Assembly (NCBI GenBank): GCA_002712945.1
Contig: PAVA01000012.1
Coordinates: forward strand, 1-57,871
Length of the DNA: 57,871 bases
Direction of reading: 5' to 3'
DNA from: Citromicrobium sp.
GTDB taxonomy: Bacteria; Pseudomonadota; Alphaproteobacteria; Sphingomonadales; Sphingomonadaceae
This document shows, one piece after another, positions 8,292 to 18,953 of the stretch (the stretch's first letter is position 1; each line of letters starts with the position of its first letter). The notes beneath the pieces were generated by a model. The model was not told the origin of the DNA. It was given only the letters and a program-made list of their open reading frames with translations, and did no database searches. A program made the translations under genes and the position numbers.

Positions 8292-8356
8292 CCAGCTTTC
8301 CTTTCCTGCGTCAGTTCGGGTGGCGGGGTGGACCCCGAAACAAGTTCGGGGTGACG
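8267..8356. repeat. Family B palindromic repeat inside the 5' end of bioB
   Basis: Arms: CGTCATGCTGAACTTGTTTC on the left (itself a small hairpin, TGCTGAA/TTTCAGCA) and CCCCGAAACAAGTTCGGGG with GTGACG on the right. The second copy is at 13904-13995. It separates the relic bioB start from the functional gene and provides a start codon plus Shine-Dalgarno in the minus direction. Confidence 0.8.
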
Positions 8357-8360
8357 ATGG

Positions 8361-8401
8361 ATGATTTCCTCAAGGGTCCAGTCGGTGCGGATATTGGTCA
8401 A
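8361..8401 (-). pseudogene. Relic of the original bioB 5' end
   Basis: On the minus strand a TTG at 8401, overlapping the stop of the small membrane protein gene (TTGA), opens [12 protein letters not shown], then runs into the family B repeat and reaches a stop at 8285. The same pattern recurs on the other side of the repeat as [10 protein letters not shown] followed by the rest of BioB. The two stretches share 21 of 30 bases by hand alignment. I read this as the former gene start, left behind when the repeat entered with a duplication of the target. Confidence 0.55.
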
Positions 8402-8640
8402 TTTTTGGCTTTCATATAGCGCCGAATAAGGATCGACGCTCCGACTTGAGCGGCGAATATCGGCCCAACCCACATTGCGACTTTGATGAGTTCAGCGTGA
8501 GGGCTGTTGATTTTGATAATGTCACCAAGGATAGCTTCGAGCGAGAATGTGACAGTCAGGGCTATGAGAAAGAGCAGTAAGACTGCGGCTCCTGTCTTCT
8601 GCGCTGACGAAAGATTTCTGTTTTCACCGGAGTTGATCAC
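8398..8640 (-). CDS. Small two-pass membrane protein
   Basis: About 80 residues with two hydrophobic segments (AVLLLFLIALTVTF and VAMWVGPIFAAQVGASILI) and a basic end (RRYMKAKN). No family recognised. GTG 8640 is chosen because GGGGGG lies about 6 bases upstream; an in-frame GTG at 8661 falls inside the family C repeat and would add seven residues. The sequence is visibly poorer in G+C than its neighbours. The stop overlaps the relic TTG start of bioB, so the original order was probably this gene coupled to bioB. Confidence 0.55.
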   Translation of the reverse strand: MINSGENRNLSSAQKTGAAVLLLFLIALTVTFSLEAILGDIIKINSPHAELIKVAMWVGPIFAAQVGASILIRRYMKAKN

Positions 8641-8654
8641 GGCAGCCCCCCACT

Positions 8655-8741
8655 TCGTCACCCCCGCGAAGGCGGGGGTCCCGCTTCCTTCTGCGCGGCA
8701 CCAAAGAAGAAGCGGGACCCCGGATCAGGTCCGGGGTGACG
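8655..8741. repeat. Family C palindromic repeat, copy 1
   Basis: Left hairpin CCCCCGCGAAGGCGGGGG and right hairpin ACCCCGGATCAGGTCCGGGG, bounded by CGTCA and GTGACG. It lies between the mutase gene and the small membrane protein gene. A related copy lies inside nspC (42520-42598). Confidence 0.8.
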
Positions 8742-8754
8742 GGATGGGTGAGCT

Positions 8755-10911
<2,157 letters not shown>

Positions 10912-11012
10912 GGGCCGCTCCTAACCACATTCGCAAACCGAGCGGAAGGGGCGAGGATCGGCGGTATCGCTCCGAAGCCGATGGCAGCTTGCAGGCCGAG
11001 CCGTGGCGCGCG

Positions 11013-12500
11013 CTACGGCGTGGCGCGCCGTTGGAACACATCCCCGTCCCACTCGACCGCGACCACCGCGCCATCATCGCCGCGCACCAAGCGGAAATCG
11101 TCATAGCCCGATCCGGTGGAAATCCGGGCGGCGTAGTGATCGTCCTCGATTCCCTGGAGCACCAGCGCCGTTCCGTTGAGCGTGGCGCGCAGTGTGCGGT
11201 CGGCAACCGCAAGGTCGAGTTCTCCCAGCGCGGGATGCACGAAGACGCCGCCATAGGCCTCCAGCTGCGCGCGATCCGCGCTCCAGTCGAGCGCCGCGAG
11301 CTGCGTTTCGGTATCGCTGCGGTTCGCGCGATAGCCATCGGCCCGCTCGGCATAGCGCTGCGCGAAAGCCTCGGGCGCTGGCAAGCCGTCGGCCTGCCCG
11401 GCATAGGCCATCACGAAGGTCGCCACGAGCTGCTGCCCCAGCCCGCCGGTCATGCTGTCCGAATTGAATATCGCCGCAAAGCCTGCGCCATGGTCGGGCA
11501 GGACGATCATCTCGCTGCGCGCGCCGGTATAGGTACCGCCATGTTCGAGGAAACGGATGCCGCCCGCCTCGCACAGCGTCCAGCCAAGCGCATAGCCGGT
11601 GCAGTTGACCGGCCCTGCCTCGCGCGTGGTCTCGGCGAGCTTGGTCTGGGCCGCGTCGAACACCTCGCCTGCGATGGCGCTATCGCCACCGGCGTTCGCC
11701 GACAGCCACCTGGCCATGTCGCCTCCCGATACGACCATGCCGCCCGCCGCATGCATGATCGCGTCGGTCTTCGGCGGATAGGTCCGCCAGCCGCTGACGT
11801 AGAGCTCGTGCGTATGGCTGGCGAGCGGCAGGTCGCTGGTGCGCGCGGAGCTGTGGTGCATGCCCAGCGGCATCAGCACCAGCTGATCGAGCCAGCTCTT
11901 CCATGATCGGCCGGTGCGCTTCTCCAACGCGCCCGCATAGAGCAGGTAGCCCAGGTTGGCATAGCTGAAGGCACGATCGGTCGGTTCCTGCGACGCATTC
12001 ACGACCTTCGCGAACTCGCCGACGGGCACGGCATCGGTGTAAGAGGTCCGGAAGCTCAGCGCGGGCGAGTTGAAGCCCAGCCGGTGCGACAGGGCGTCGC
12101 GCAGCGTAACCTGCGACAGATCGACACCCTCCACGCGCATGCCGGGATAGATCTCGGCCAGCGTGGTCTCGAGCGGCAAGGTGCCGTCCATGTCGAGCCG
12201 CACGGCCATCAGCCCGACAAATGCCTTGGTCATGGAGGCAATGTAGAACGGCGTGTCCGCATCAGCGCTCTGCCCGGTCTCGACATTCGCGACGCCGCGT
12301 ACGTCCACGACCGGATCGGCCCCGGTGCTGGTGAAGACGAGCACGCGGCCGGGGATGCGATCCTCCATCGCGTCGATCGGCTCCATCCGGGCCTGCACGG
12401 CGGCGACCGCGCGATCGAAGGCTGCCTGGTCTTGCGAAGCATGGGCGGGGGCGGCAACCAGCAGGGCCGCTGCGGTGACCAGGCCGAAATGGCGCTTCAT
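11013..12500 (-). CDS. Exported serine hydrolase (class C beta-lactamase family)
   Basis: A 495-residue protein with a signal peptide ending near PAHASQ. The serine beta-lactamase fold is marked by SxxK in YIASMTKAF (about residues 90-98), a YxN-like YAN in FSYANLGYL, and HGG in LEHGGTYTG near residue 345. The HGG replaces the KTG triad usual in penicillin-binding proteins. After the catalytic domain comes a ~130-residue C-terminal beta-rich region seen in many peptidase or esterase members. Substrate cannot be told from sequence; peptidase or esterase activity is more likely than resistance. An AraC regulator lies 73 bases upstream on the same strand and may control it. Confidence 0.87.
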   Translation of the reverse strand: MKRHFGLVTAAALLVAAPAHASQDQAAFDRAVAAVQARMEPIDAMEDRIPGRVLVFTSTGADPVVDVRGVANVETGQSADADTPFYIASMTKAFVGLMAVRLDMDGTLPLETTLAEIYPGMRVEGVDLSQVTLRDALSHRLGFNSPALSFRTSYTDAVPVGEFAKVVNASQEPTDRAFSYANLGYLLYAGALEKRTGRSWKSWLDQLVLMPLGMHHSSARTSDLPLASHTHELYVSGWRTYPPKTDAIMHAAGGMVVSGGDMARWLSANAGGDSAIAGEVFDAAQTKLAETTREAGPVNCTGYALGWTLCEAGGIRFLEHGGTYTGARSEMIVLPDHGAGFAAIFNSDSMTGGLGQQLVATFVMAYAGQADGLPAPEAFAQRYAERADGYRANRSDTETQLAALDWSADRAQLEAYGGVFVHPALGELDLAVADRTLRATLNGTALVLQGIEDDHYAARISTGSGYDDFRLVRGDDGAVVAVEWDGDVFQRRATP

Positions 12501-12573
12501 CGATCGTCTCCTGAATTCGATGAGCGGGCGTCTAGGGCGACGCACGCGCGCATTCTTGAACGCAGGTGACCTT

Positions 12574-13338
12574 TCAGGCCGACAGCAGGCGGCGCACCCT
12601 GCCCGGCGGGATACCCGCCAGCACGCGGCAGGTGCGCGTCCAGTGCGCCTGATCGGCGAACCCCGCCTCCAGCGCGGCCTGCGCCAGCGAGACCTCGCCA
12701 TCGAGGGTCCGGCGCATGGCCGCCGCACTCTTGCGCAGCAGGCGGAACTCAGTGGGCGTGAGGCCGGTATGCCGCTGGAACCGGCGGGAGAAATGCGCGC
12801 GGTGCACCCCCGCCTCGCGCGCGAGGTCGGCCACCGGAGTATCGGGCGCCTCCGCGATCTGGGCCAGCGCACGGCGCAGCCATACGGGTGCGGCGGATAG
12901 CGGGGACGGATCGAGCGCCTCGGCCTCCCCGAAACTGTCGACCAGAGCCCCGGCCAGCTCGCCCGCATGATCGGGCAGAAGCCGCATCAGCGCAGCGTGG
13001 CGACACGAGGCAGCGCCCATGCGACGCCATTTGCGCCGTTCGCCACCGCCATGGGCCGCAGGCTCGCAATTAATCGACAGGATCAGCGCACCCTCGCGCC
13101 CGAAGCGGACCGCGTGGCCCTCGCCCGCGGGCATCAGGCCGATGTGCCGCGCCATGGGCCGATATTCGCGCCCGCCGCTGAGTTCGGCAAAACAGCCGGA
13201 CAGCAGCATGCTGAGCTGGCCCGCCTCGTGATCGTGATGCTGCTGGGTTACGCCGGGCGGATAGTAGGTCAGCCACACACCCGCGCCGTCTCCCCGATCG
13301 AGGCGCCGTGAACGAGGAAAAGATACCGGGCCCTGCAT
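12574..13338 (-). CDS. AraC-family transcriptional regulator
   Basis: A 254-residue regulator. The N-terminal half looks like a cupin sensing domain (QQHHDHEAGQLSMLLSG, then HIGLMPAGEGHAVRF). The C-terminal ~100 residues form the double helix-turn-helix: VADLAREAGVHRAHFSRRFQ, then GLTPTEFRLLRKS and SLAQAALEAGFADQAHWTRT. The effector is unknown. It is followed on the same strand by the serine hydrolase and then the mutase gene, so it may regulate the hydrolase or, less certainly, propionate genes. Confidence 0.88.
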   Translation of the reverse strand: MQGPVSFPRSRRLDRGDGAGVWLTYYPPGVTQQHHDHEAGQLSMLLSGCFAELSGGREYRPMARHIGLMPAGEGHAVRFGREGALILSINCEPAAHGGGERRKWRRMGAASCRHAALMRLLPDHAGELAGALVDSFGEAEALDPSPLSAAPVWLRRALAQIAEAPDTPVADLAREAGVHRAHFSRRFQRHTGLTPTEFRLLRKSAAAMRRTLDGEVSLAQAALEAGFADQAHWTRTCRVLAGIPPGRVRRLLSA

Positions 13339-13391
13339 CGTGCCAGTGTATTATACGGCTAAGGCGCTTGGCAAGACGGCAAGCCAGGGCG

Positions 13392-13423
13392 GGCCGGAGC
13401 CGGGCAAGGCACCCGGCCCGGCC
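13392..13423 (-). terminator. GC-rich hairpin after the epimerase gene
   Basis: GGCCGG-A-GCCGGG, a 7-base loop, then CCCGGC-CCGGCC: 12 pairs with one bulged A. It begins 7 bases beyond the epimerase stop. There is no clear U-run, so termination is plausible but not proven. Confidence 0.5.
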
Positions 13424-13429
13424 GCGCGC

Positions 13430-13885
13430 TCAGTTGGACCAGTGCGCGCCGTCCTTGGGCGTCTCCATGATCTCGGTCAGCTGACCCATCATGTCCTTGG
13501 GGTGGAGGAAGAAGATCGGCGTGCCGTGCGCGCCGATGCGCGTCGGGCCGAGGATGCGCTTGCCCTTCCCCTCGAACCACTCGCGCGCCGCCTCGATGTC
13601 TTCCACCTCGTAGCAGACGTGGTGCTGGCCGCCGGCGGGGTTCTTGGCGAGGAAGCCGTTGATCGGGCTCGCCTCGTCGAACGGCTCGATCAGTTCGATC
13701 TGTGTGCCCTTGCCGACTTCGCCCGCACTGTCGGGCGTATCGACGAAGCAGACCTTCACGCCCTGTTCGGGCAGGTCGAACGGTTTGTGGATCTGAACCG
13801 CGCCCATCGTGTCGCGGTAGTAGGCGATGGAGTCCGCGATAGAAGGCGTCGCGACGCCGATATGGTTGAGACGGCCGAGTTTCAT
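13430..13885 (-). CDS. mce: Methylmalonyl-CoA epimerase
   Basis: A 151-residue vicinal-oxygen-chelate enzyme that interconverts (S)- and (R)-methylmalonyl-CoA, linking propionyl-CoA carboxylase to the mutase. Family marks: LGRLNHIGVATPSI with a metal His at residue 8, the GTQIELIEPFDEASPINGFL segment, GGQHHVCYEVEDIEAA with metal His, and GTPIFFLHPKDMMGQLTE with the metal Glu. ATG 13885 has AGGAG at 7-base spacing. It is separated from the small membrane protein gene and pccB by a family B repeat, and followed by a hairpin that may end the pccB-mce transcript. Confidence 0.95.
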   Translation of the reverse strand: MKLGRLNHIGVATPSIADSIAYYRDTMGAVQIHKPFDLPEQGVKVCFVDTPDSAGEVGKGTQIELIEPFDEASPINGFLAKNPAGGQHHVCYEVEDIEAAREWFEGKGKRILGPTRIGAHGTPIFFLHPKDMMGQLTEIMETPKDGAHWSN

Positions 13886-13903
13886 GCGTCTGCTCCTGTC
13901 AAT

Positions 13904-13995
13904 TCGTCATGCTGAACTTGTTTCAGCATCCAGTCTTCCTCCTGCAATGCCCGCGCGTTCCCAAAGCTGGACCCTGAAACAAGTTCAGGGTGACC
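13904..13995. repeat. Family B palindromic repeat, copy 2
   Basis: Left arm CGTCATGCTGAACTTGTTTC, right arm GACCCTGAAACAAGTTCAGG with GTGAC. It closely matches the copy in the bioB 5' end. It lies between mce and the 82-residue membrane protein gene, so here it does not touch a coding start. Confidence 0.8.
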
Positions 13996-14035
13996 GAGGA
14001 ATTTCAGGGATGGGGAAAAGCCACGGCGCGATGCG

Positions 14036-14284
14036 CTATCTCCAGAACATGTCCGAGGCGAACCAGAGCATGAAGCAGCCCACGGGCAGCATCAGAAACT
14101 TCGAACCCACTGCCAGCCAGAATTCGAAGGGCTCTTCATCTCGCGCCACTCGATTGCCGAAACCCCACATGTTCAGGCGCGCAGATCCCTTCTTGACATC
14201 GTTGATCGCCCAAGCGGTGGAGACCGCCATCATCAGAAGCACGCCACCAGACCAGAACAGGCCAAAGGCGTTAAAACTATCCAT
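14036..14284 (-). CDS. Small membrane protein (82 aa)
   Basis: An 82-residue protein with two hydrophobic segments (FWSGGVLLMMAVSTAWAI and VGSKFLMLPVGCFMLWF) joined by a charged cytoplasmic-looking loop (NRVARDEEPFEF). No family recognised. It lies 8 bases beyond the pccB stop on the same strand and so is probably cotranscribed. Base composition is lower in G+C than pccB. The position between pccB and mce resembles that of the other small membrane protein before bioB, but the sequences are not alike. Confidence 0.6.
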   Translation of the reverse strand: MDSFNAFGLFWSGGVLLMMAVSTAWAINDVKKGSARLNMWGFGNRVARDEEPFEFWLAVGSKFLMLPVGCFMLWFASDMFWR

Positions 14285-14292
14285 CTTTCACC

Positions 14293-15825
14293 TCACAGCG
14301 GAATATTATCGTGCTTCTTCCACGGGTTCTCCAGCTCCTTCCCGCGCAGCTTGCGCAGGCCCATCGCCACGCGGCGCCGGGTCGAGTGCGGGTAGATAAC
14401 CTCGTCGATATAGCCGCGTGAAGCGGCGACGAAGGGGTTGGCGAAGCGGTCTTCGTATTCCGCAGTCTTCTCGGCGATCTTTTCGGGATCGTCGCGGTCC
14501 TGACGGAAGATGATCTCCACCGCGCCCTTCGCGCCCATCACCGCGATCTCGGCGGTGGGCCAGGCGTAGTTGAGGTCGCCGCGCAGGTGCTTGGACGCCA
14601 TCACGTCGTACGCGCCGCCATAGGCCTTGCGGGTGATGACGGTTATCTTGGGTACGGTCGCCTCGGCATAGGCGAACAGCAGCTTCGCGCCGTGCTTGAT
14701 GATGCCGCCCAGTTCCTGGCTGGTGCCGGGGAGGAAGCCGGGCACGTCGACGAAGGTCAGGATCGGAATGTCGAACGCGTCGCAGAAGCGCACGAAACGG
14801 GCAGCTTTCTTGGACGAATTGATATCGAGCACGCCCGCCAGCACCATCGGCTGGTTGGCGACCACGCCCACGGTACGGCCCTCGACCCGGCCGAAGCCGC
14901 AGATGATGTTCGCCGCATGCTTGGGCTGGATCTCGAAGAAATCGCCATCGTCGAGCGTCTTCGCGATCACCTCGTGCATGTCGTAGGGCTGGTTCGCGTT
15001 GTCGGGGATCAGCGTGTCGAGGCTCATCTCCTGACGGTCCCACGGATCGCTGCTCGGCATGTCGGGCACCGGCTCGCGGTTCGACAACGGCAGGAAGTCG
15101 AAGAAGCGCCGCGTGGCCATCAGCGTTTCGATGTCATTCTCGAACGCGTCGTCCGCCACGCTGGTCTTGGTGGTGTGGGTGATCGCCCCGCCGAGCTCTT
15201 CCTGCGTGACGACTTCATTGGTGACGGTCTTCACCACCTCGGGCCCGGTGACGAACATGTAAGAGCTGTCCTTCACCATGAAGATGAAGTCGGTCATCGC
15301 GGGGCTATAGACCGCGCCGCCCGCGCACGGCCCCATGATCACGCTGATCTGCGGGATGACGCCCGATGCCAGCACGTTGCGCTGGAACACCTCGGCATAG
15401 CCGCCGAGGCTGGCGACGCCTTCCTGAATGCGCGCACCGCCCGAATCGTTGAGGCCGATGACCGGTGCGCCGACCTTCATTGCAGTGTCCATCACCTTGC
15501 AGATCTTCTCCGCATGGCGTTTCGACAGCGAACCGCCGAAGACGGTGAAATCCTGGCTGAAGACATAGACCAGCCGGCCGTTGATCGTGCCCGACCCGGT
15601 GACGACGCCGTCACCCATGATCTGCTGGCCTTCCATGCCGAAATCGGTGCAGTCGTGAACGACGTAGGTATCGAGCTCCTCGAAGCTCCCCTCGTCCAGC
15701 AGCACGTCGAGCCGCTCGCGCGCGGTCAGCTTGCCCTTGGCATGCTGCGCGTCGATCCGCTTCTGGCCCCCGCCCATGCGGGCCGCCTCGCGACGCTTTT
15801 CCATTTCGGCAATATTGGCTGACAT
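14293..15825 (-). CDS. pccB: Propionyl-CoA carboxylase beta subunit
   Basis: A 510-residue carboxyltransferase that moves the carboxyl from PccA-biotin to propionyl-CoA. Family features: [21 protein letters not shown] at the N-terminus, the glycine-rich crotonase-fold loops [19 protein letters not shown] and [16 protein letters not shown] in the first half, and [20 protein letters not shown] plus [12 protein letters not shown] in the second. ATG 15825 is preferred over 15870 because GGAG precedes it and it gives the usual family length. It heads the minus-strand run pccB, small protein, mce, and its partner pccA lies about 8 kb downstream. Confidence 0.95.
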   Translation of the reverse strand: MSANIAEMEKRREAARMGGGQKRIDAQHAKGKLTARERLDVLLDEGSFEELDTYVVHDCTDFGMEGQQIMGDGVVTGSGTINGRLVYVFSQDFTVFGGSLSKRHAEKICKVMDTAMKVGAPVIGLNDSGGARIQEGVASLGGYAEVFQRNVLASGVIPQISVIMGPCAGGAVYSPAMTDFIFMVKDSSYMFVTGPEVVKTVTNEVVTQEELGGAITHTTKTSVADDAFENDIETLMATRRFFDFLPLSNREPVPDMPSSDPWDRQEMSLDTLIPDNANQPYDMHEVIAKTLDDGDFFEIQPKHAANIICGFGRVEGRTVGVVANQPMVLAGVLDINSSKKAARFVRFCDAFDIPILTFVDVPGFLPGTSQELGGIIKHGAKLLFAYAEATVPKITVITRKAYGGAYDVMASKHLRGDLNYAWPTAEIAVMGAKGAVEIIFRQDRDDPEKIAEKTAEYEDRFANPFVAASRGYIDEVIYPHSTRRRVAMGLRKLRGKELENPWKKHDNIPL

Positions 15826-15907
15826 AGGCGCTCGGGCTCCATTTTCCGGTGTGCCTGAGCGGTTAGTCATGGAGGTGACGCAGCGTCAAGCAGGGCGGGC
15901 CATCGCA

Positions 15908-17263
15908 CTAGCGCATCAGGACGAGCTCTTCGGCCATGGTCGGGTGGATCGCGACGGTGGAATCGAAGTCCGCCTTGGTCAGCCCGGCCTTTACCGCGAT
16001 GGCGGCCGCCTGCATCATCTCGGGCGCTTCGGGCGCGATCATGTGGATGCCCACGATCCGGCCCGAATCCCCGTCGCACACCATCTTCATCAGGCTGCGC
16101 TCGTTGCGACCCGCCAGCACGTTCTTCATCGGCCGGAAGTCCGACAGGTAGACCTTCACGCTGCCGAGCGTGTTCTTCGCCTCGCCCTCGGTCATGCCGA
16201 CCGCGGCGATCGGCGGATGGCTGAAAACCGCGCTGGGGATGCAGGAATGGTCGACCGCGACGGGCTCTCCGCCACCGAACACGCTATCGGCAAAGGCCTG
16301 CCCTTCGCGGATCGCGACCGGGGTCAGCTGCACGCGGTCGGTCACGTCGCCTACGGCGTAGATATGGTCGACATTGGTCTTGCTGAAACGGTCGACCACG
16401 ACCTCACCCTTGTCGCCCAGCTCCACCCCTGCGTTCTCGAGGCCGAGGCCTTCGGTATTGGGGATGCGCCCGACCGCGAACAGCACGCAATCGGCCTTCT
16501 CCTCGTCGCAGTCGGACAGTTTCACGAAATAGCCGCCCTCGTCGCACGGCTTGATATATTCGAAGGTGGTGTTGAACCGGAACTTGATGCCTTTGGTGGT
16601 GCTGATCTGCAGCAGCCGGTCGCGCACCGCCTCGTCGTAGCTGCGCAGCAGCCGGTCGCCGCGATTGACGATGTGGACGTCGCAGCCGAACTCGTTGAAA
16701 ATGCCAGCAAACTCGTTGGCGATATAACCGCCGCCCGCGATGATGATCTTCTCGGGCAGCTCGTCGAGATGGAAGGCCTCGTTGGACGATATCGCATGTT
16801 CGGCACCCTGGCATTCGGGCATGCGCGGACGCGCACCGGTCGCGATCAGAATATACCTGGCCGTAACGGTCCTGCCGCTGGCCAGGGTGATCTCGTGCTC
16901 GCCCGTGATCTCGGCGCGTTCGTTGAATATCTCGACCCCATGGCTTTCGAGCGTGCTGGTATAGGCGCCCTCGATCCGCGTGACATCGTTCAGCACGTTG
17001 TCGCGCAGCTTGATCCAGTCGAATTTCTTGCCCTCGATCTCCCAGCCAAAGTTCTGGCAGTCCTCCAGATCCTCCGCGAAATGGGCACCGTAGACGAGCA
17101 TCTTCTTGGGCACGCAGCCCCGGATGACGCAGGTTCCGCCCACCCGGTGCTCCTCGGCCACCGCGACCTTGGCGCCGTGCGCAGCGGCCACGCGGCTGGC
17201 ACGCACCCCGCCCGAGCCCGCGCCGATGGTGAAGAGATCGTAGTCGTACTGGTCGGCGGGCAT
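15908..17263 (-). CDS. gor: Glutathione-disulfide reductase
   Basis: A 451-residue FAD/NADPH disulfide reductase. FAD-binding GAGSGGVRASRVAA is followed by the redox-active pair in GGTCVIRGCVPKK (about residues 44-56), the NADPH-domain GGGYIANEFAGIF, FAD-domain TNVDHIYAVGDVTD, and the C-terminal HPTMAEELVLMR with the catalytic His-Glu. It keeps glutathione reduced in the cytoplasm. ATG 17263 has AGGAG upstream. It follows a hairpin that appears to end the preceding lipoprotein transcript. Confidence 0.94.
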   Translation of the reverse strand: MPADQYDYDLFTIGAGSGGVRASRVAAAHGAKVAVAEEHRVGGTCVIRGCVPKKMLVYGAHFAEDLEDCQNFGWEIEGKKFDWIKLRDNVLNDVTRIEGAYTSTLESHGVEIFNERAEITGEHEITLASGRTVTARYILIATGARPRMPECQGAEHAISSNEAFHLDELPEKIIIAGGGYIANEFAGIFNEFGCDVHIVNRGDRLLRSYDEAVRDRLLQISTTKGIKFRFNTTFEYIKPCDEGGYFVKLSDCDEEKADCVLFAVGRIPNTEGLGLENAGVELGDKGEVVVDRFSKTNVDHIYAVGDVTDRVQLTPVAIREGQAFADSVFGGGEPVAVDHSCIPSAVFSHPPIAAVGMTEGEAKNTLGSVKVYLSDFRPMKNVLAGRNERSLMKMVCDGDSGRIVGIHMIAPEAPEMMQAAAIAVKAGLTKADFDSTVAIHPTMAEELVLMR

Positions 17264-17297
17264 TCGCGGCACTCCTGCTGGCAAGAGCGCGCGATAT

Positions 17298-17332
17298 GGC
17301 GGGCACGGCGGGATGGTGCAACCGTGCCCGCC
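17298..17332 (-). terminator. Hairpin after the 240-residue lipoprotein gene
   Basis: GGCGGGCACGG and CCGTGCCCGCC form a perfect 11-pair stem with a 13-base loop, 8 bases beyond the lipoprotein stop. There is no U-run. It may end that transcript or protect its 3' end. Confidence 0.5.
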
Positions 17333-17339
17333 TGCCCGA

Positions 17340-18062
17340 TCAGTCGTCGAGCGAGCTGTTGGCTGGATCCTGAAAGACCGCCAGCGCCAGTGCGGCTACG
17401 GTGATCGTGCGGCGGAGGCCGGGGTCTGTTCCGGTGGGCACGATCAGTTCGGGACTGCCGTTCAGCTCGAGCGCGCCCACAGGCCGTCCGTTCTGCTCGA
17501 ACAGATAGCCGATCGGCGTGAGCGTGCCGTTCGGGGTGCCGACAAGATCGTGGACCGAGCGGATTTGCACGATCTCTCCGCCCAGGGCGATTTCGCCATA
17601 GCGCTCGTAGCGATAGGCCGCAGTGCCGGGGCCGGTGACCTCCTGCAGCTCGAAGCGCGCGGGGATGGGGCGTCCGTTCGCCTCGAACGCGCAGCCGTAG
17701 GCCATCGGCTTCGTCGTGACCTGCATGCCATGGCCGAGGTCGATTGCGCGTTCGCGCATCCGGCAGCGCGCCTCGATGGTGGAAGAGATTTCGGGACCGG
17801 CGATGGCGAAGCGGGCCTTGCCGGATCGCGCGATCCAGGTCTCGAACAAGGCCAGCCGGTCCTCGGACCGCTGGTAGGAGCCATTATAGCGACCGGCCTC
17901 GAACTTGCCGGTGTTCCAGCCCTTGAAGCCCTTGAACTCGGTGATCTCGGTTGTGGTAAAGCTGGCGGGCAGGCGCATCTGCGCCGGTTGGATCGCGGCG
18001 CAGGAGGCCAGTGCCCAGACGCCGAACAAAGCTAGGTAGCGACGCATAAGAAGGACTTTCAC
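17340..18062 (-). CDS. Putative lipoprotein of unknown function (240 aa)
   Basis: Starts at GTG 18062 (MKVLLMRRYLALFG) or ATG 18047, then a lipobox-like ALASC with Cys near residue 21. The mature part has mixed alpha/beta character with several Cys residues and a conserved-looking IGYLFEQNGRPVGALELNG segment, and ends with a hydrophobic helix (TITVAALALAVF). No family recognised. It is a single gene between the phosphatidyltransferase and glutathione reductase genes. Confidence 0.7.
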   Translation of the reverse strand: MKVLLMRRYLALFGVWALASCAAIQPAQMRLPASFTTTEITEFKGFKGWNTGKFEAGRYNGSYQRSEDRLALFETWIARSGKARFAIAGPEISSTIEARCRMRERAIDLGHGMQVTTKPMAYGCAFEANGRPIPARFELQEVTGPGTAAYRYERYGEIALGGEIVQIRSVHDLVGTPNGTLTPIGYLFEQNGRPVGALELNGSPELIVPTGTDPGLRRTITVAALALAVFQDPANSSLDD

Positions 18063-18199
18063 GATATCGACACAGGGCGAGAGTGCCCGCGTCGATAGCG
18101 ATGTCCTCCGCTTTCGATGAACCGTGGCTGTCGCAATCGCCGGACGGTCGACGAATGGCCTACCCGCAGCCTACCAACCGCAGTGGTGAGCCTGCATGC

Positions 18200-18907
18200 C
18201 TAGCGGTATTTCATCGCCGGTTCCTCCAGGGCGAGCTTGCGCGCGGTTGCGGCGGTCCGCACTCCGAACAGGCCGACAAGCAGGATTCCGACCGAGCCCA
18301 CGAACAGGTCGAAGCCGGTAAACACGCCGACGACCGGGGTGGGGCCGAAGGCGATCATCGCGCCCGTCATGGCGATCAGGACCAGCCGCAATTCGGTCGG
18401 CCCCGCCTTCAGGTACGAAAGGCGCAGCTCGCCCAGCACGCGCACCGAAAGGAAGGCGTGGATCGACATGAGCAGATAGCCCGCCAGCGCCACCAGCGCG
18501 ACTTCCAGCTGGACATAGCCCGAGGCGCCGAGGCCCAGCACCACGAGGGTGGTGGCAAGGCCATCGCAGCTGTGATCGAGGAAATAGCCGTACCGCGGGC
18601 GCTCGATCCGGCGATAGCGCGCGAGGCTCCCGTCGAGGGAATCGCCAAACCAGTGCAGCACGTAACCGGCAATCGCCAGCCACAGCCAGCCATCGCCCAG
18701 ATTGCTGGCCGTGTATCCGGCAAGCACCGCGATCGCGCCGATCATGCCGATGAATGTCAGCAGATCGGGCGTGACCCAGCGCGGCATCCGGGCGCACAGA
18801 CGGTCAAGCAACCATCGCTCGCCCCGCGCCAGCACGTTCTGCTGGACGCGTTCGATCGGCTTTGCGGTGGCGGGGAATGCGGGCCCGCTCGAAGTCCTTC
18901 GGTTCAT
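18200..18907 (-). CDS. CDP-alcohol phosphatidyltransferase family protein
   Basis: A 235-residue membrane enzyme with about six hydrophobic segments. The family signature is present: DSLDGSLARYRRIERPRYG followed by YFLDHSCD, which gives the metal-binding aspartates and the conserved DG, AR, G and final D-xxx-D. The enzyme would join a CDP-linked lipid or alcohol to an acceptor; substrate cannot be told. A cytoplasmic N-terminal extension of ~45 residues precedes the first membrane segment. It is on the same strand as the downstream lipoprotein gene but 137 bases away. Confidence 0.87.
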   Translation of the reverse strand: MNRRTSSGPAFPATAKPIERVQQNVLARGERWLLDRLCARMPRWVTPDLLTFIGMIGAIAVLAGYTASNLGDGWLWLAIAGYVLHWFGDSLDGSLARYRRIERPRYGYFLDHSCDGLATTLVVLGLGASGYVQLEVALVALAGYLLMSIHAFLSVRVLGELRLSYLKAGPTELRLVLIAMTGAMIAFGPTPVVGVFTGFDLFVGSVGILLVGLFGVRTAATARKLALEEPAMKYR

Positions 18908-18953
18908 CCGCGGTGTCTATCGGGCAGCGAAGCCGCGCATGCAAGCTTGGCGC

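Noticed and set aside
12501..12968. N-terminal extension of the serine hydrolase frame
   Set aside because: It overlaps the AraC gene in another frame, and the signal peptide begins at the ATG at 12500.
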